Below, one piece after another: positions 52,345 to 52,988 of a DNA stretch of 52,988 nt. Under the pieces are notes generated by a model. The model was not told the DNA's origin. It worked only from the letters and a program-made list of their open reading frames with translations, and searched no databases. The first letter of the stretch is position 1; every line of letters starts with the position of its first letter. The position numbers were made by a program, and so were the translations under genes. Origin of the DNA: an uncultured Anaeroplasma sp. (GTDB lineage: Bacteria > Bacillota_I > Bacilli_A > Acholeplasmatales > Anaeroplasmataceae); NCBI GenBank assembly GCA_947592005.1, contig CANQDJ010000007.1, positions 1 through 52,988 of the forward strand, written 5' to 3'.

Positions 52345-52988
52345 ATGTATAATAAGCGGGAAATTATGGAAACCATTCAAATGATACAGGAACAAAATTT
52401 GGATGTGCGAACAATAACAATGGGGATTTCTTTGATTGATTGTATGGATACGGATATTGAAAAATCTTGTGCGAAAGTTTATAAAAAAATTTATGAATAT
52501 GCCAAAGATTTGGTTAAGACAGGAGAAGCCATTTCTAAAAAGTATGGAATTCCGATTATCAATAAAAGAGTGGCGGTTACACCGATTTCTATGTTGGTTG
52601 GCGTAAGCGGAGGAGATCCGGTTCAATATGCGTTGACTTTGGATAAAGTAGCGAATGATATAGGGATTGATTTTATCGGTGGGTTTTCGGCGTTGGTTCA
52701 AAAAGGGTTTGCCCCTGGTGATAGAGAATTGATTGAGGCAATTCCGGAAGCGTTATCTAAAACTTCGAAATTATGTGCTTCCGTCAATATCGGTTCTACA
52801 AGAGCGGGAATTAATTTGGACGCTGTAAAGTTGATGGGAGAAAAGGTTAGAGAATCAGCAGAATTAACGAAAGATAGAGAATGTATCGGTGCTTCAAAGT
52901 TGGTTGTTTTTTGTAATGCGGTAGAAGATAATCCATTTATGGCAGGGGCTTTTCATGGTGTAGGAGAAGCCGATGCGGAAATCAATGT
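52345..52988 (+). CDS. UPF0210/DUF711 (PFL-family) protein, N-terminal part
   Basis: The frame opens at ATG 52345 behind AAGGAGAAG and runs to the window end without a stop, giving 214 residues of a protein usually about 450 long. [10 protein letters not shown]-like (here [13 protein letters not shown]), [11 protein letters not shown] and [12 protein letters not shown] match the UPF0210/DUF711 family, related in fold to glycyl-radical enzymes but lacking proven activity. The paired ACT gene upstream supports it. Truncated by the window edge, not broken. Confidence 0.93.
   Translation, partial: MYNKREIMETIQMIQEQNLDVRTITMGISLIDCMDTDIEKSCAKVYKKIYEYAKDLVKTGEAISKKYGIPIINKRVAVTPISMLVGVSGGDPVQYALTLDKVANDIGIDFIGGFSALVQKGFAPGDRELIEAIPEALSKTSKLCASVNIGSTRAGINLDAVKLMGEKVRESAELTKDRECIGASKLVVFCNAVEDNPFMAGAFHGVGEADAEIN

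Overview
The window is AT-rich, tightly packed DNA of a low-GC Bacillota, most likely a gut-type member of the Bacilli (Erysipelotrichia-like) lineage. The evidence is the Firmicute gene orders (ybeY-cdd-era-recO; glyQS-dnaG-rpoD-trmK; lspA-rluD), a T-box leader on ileS, strong Shine-Dalgarno sites, the standard code with TGA as stop, and a single-chain GlyRS. The exact taxon is inferred. Nearly all genes lie on the + strand; I see no insertion sequence, prophage or CRISPR array.

Layout. 1-3.4 kb: end of an archaeal-type AspRS, dCMP deaminase, a Lon-like PDZ protease, a small membrane protein, lspA and an RluD-type pseudouridine synthase. 3.6-8.8 kb: an LRR_5 (BspA-like) protein, a HAD hydrolase, ybeY-cdd-era-recO and a membrane protein. 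8.9-11 kb: eno-efp and a tRNA-Gln(CTG). 11-20 kb: membrane protein, GT2 glycosyltransferase, a zinc-ribbon/TPR protein with a long leader, two FAD enzymes, a Wzz-like protein, Nudix and PHP hydrolases. 20.4-22.6 kb: engB followed by SpoVID-like and YsxE-like genes, an order that recalls the Bacillus engB...spoVID-ysxE block. 22.6-28.3 kb: a minus-strand mini membrane protein, a candidate small RNA, then glyQS-dnaG-rpoD-trmK. 28.3-31.2 kb: two esterase-like hydrolases and a D,D-carboxypeptidase.

31.3-33.7 kb holds the most unusual unit: an IbrA-like PP-loop protein (PAPS-reductase/DUF3440 family), an IbrB-like ParB-domain protein and a family-6 hypoxanthine-DNA glycosylase in one tight operon. 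33.8-37.9 kb is a MarR-regulated heterodimeric ABC exporter. 38-40.9 kb is T-box-ileS. 41-43.2 kb is an unknown gene plus deoC-deoD. 43.3-44.6 kb is a divergent ArsB/NhaD-type permease.

44.7-50.7 kb is a near-complete unsaturated-uronate catabolic operon. KduI and KduD convert 5-keto-4-deoxyuronate to 2-keto-3-deoxygluconate (KDG), two KdgK paralogues phosphorylate it, and Eda cleaves KDPG to pyruvate and glyceraldehyde-3-phosphate. A YhcH-like protein and a TIM-barrel isomerase accompany them. This points to use of host glycosaminoglycans or plant pectin, but lyases, glycuronyl hydrolases and a dedicated importer are not in the window. 50.8-53 kb: TM2-domain and DUF2752 proteins, a membrane protein, an ACT-domain protein and the start of a UPF0210 protein.

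Promoters are very regular (TTGACA-like, 17 bp, TATAAT-like, often TGn-extended). Several operon-leading genes use a GGTGA(T) Shine-Dalgarno core 3-6 nt before the start codon.
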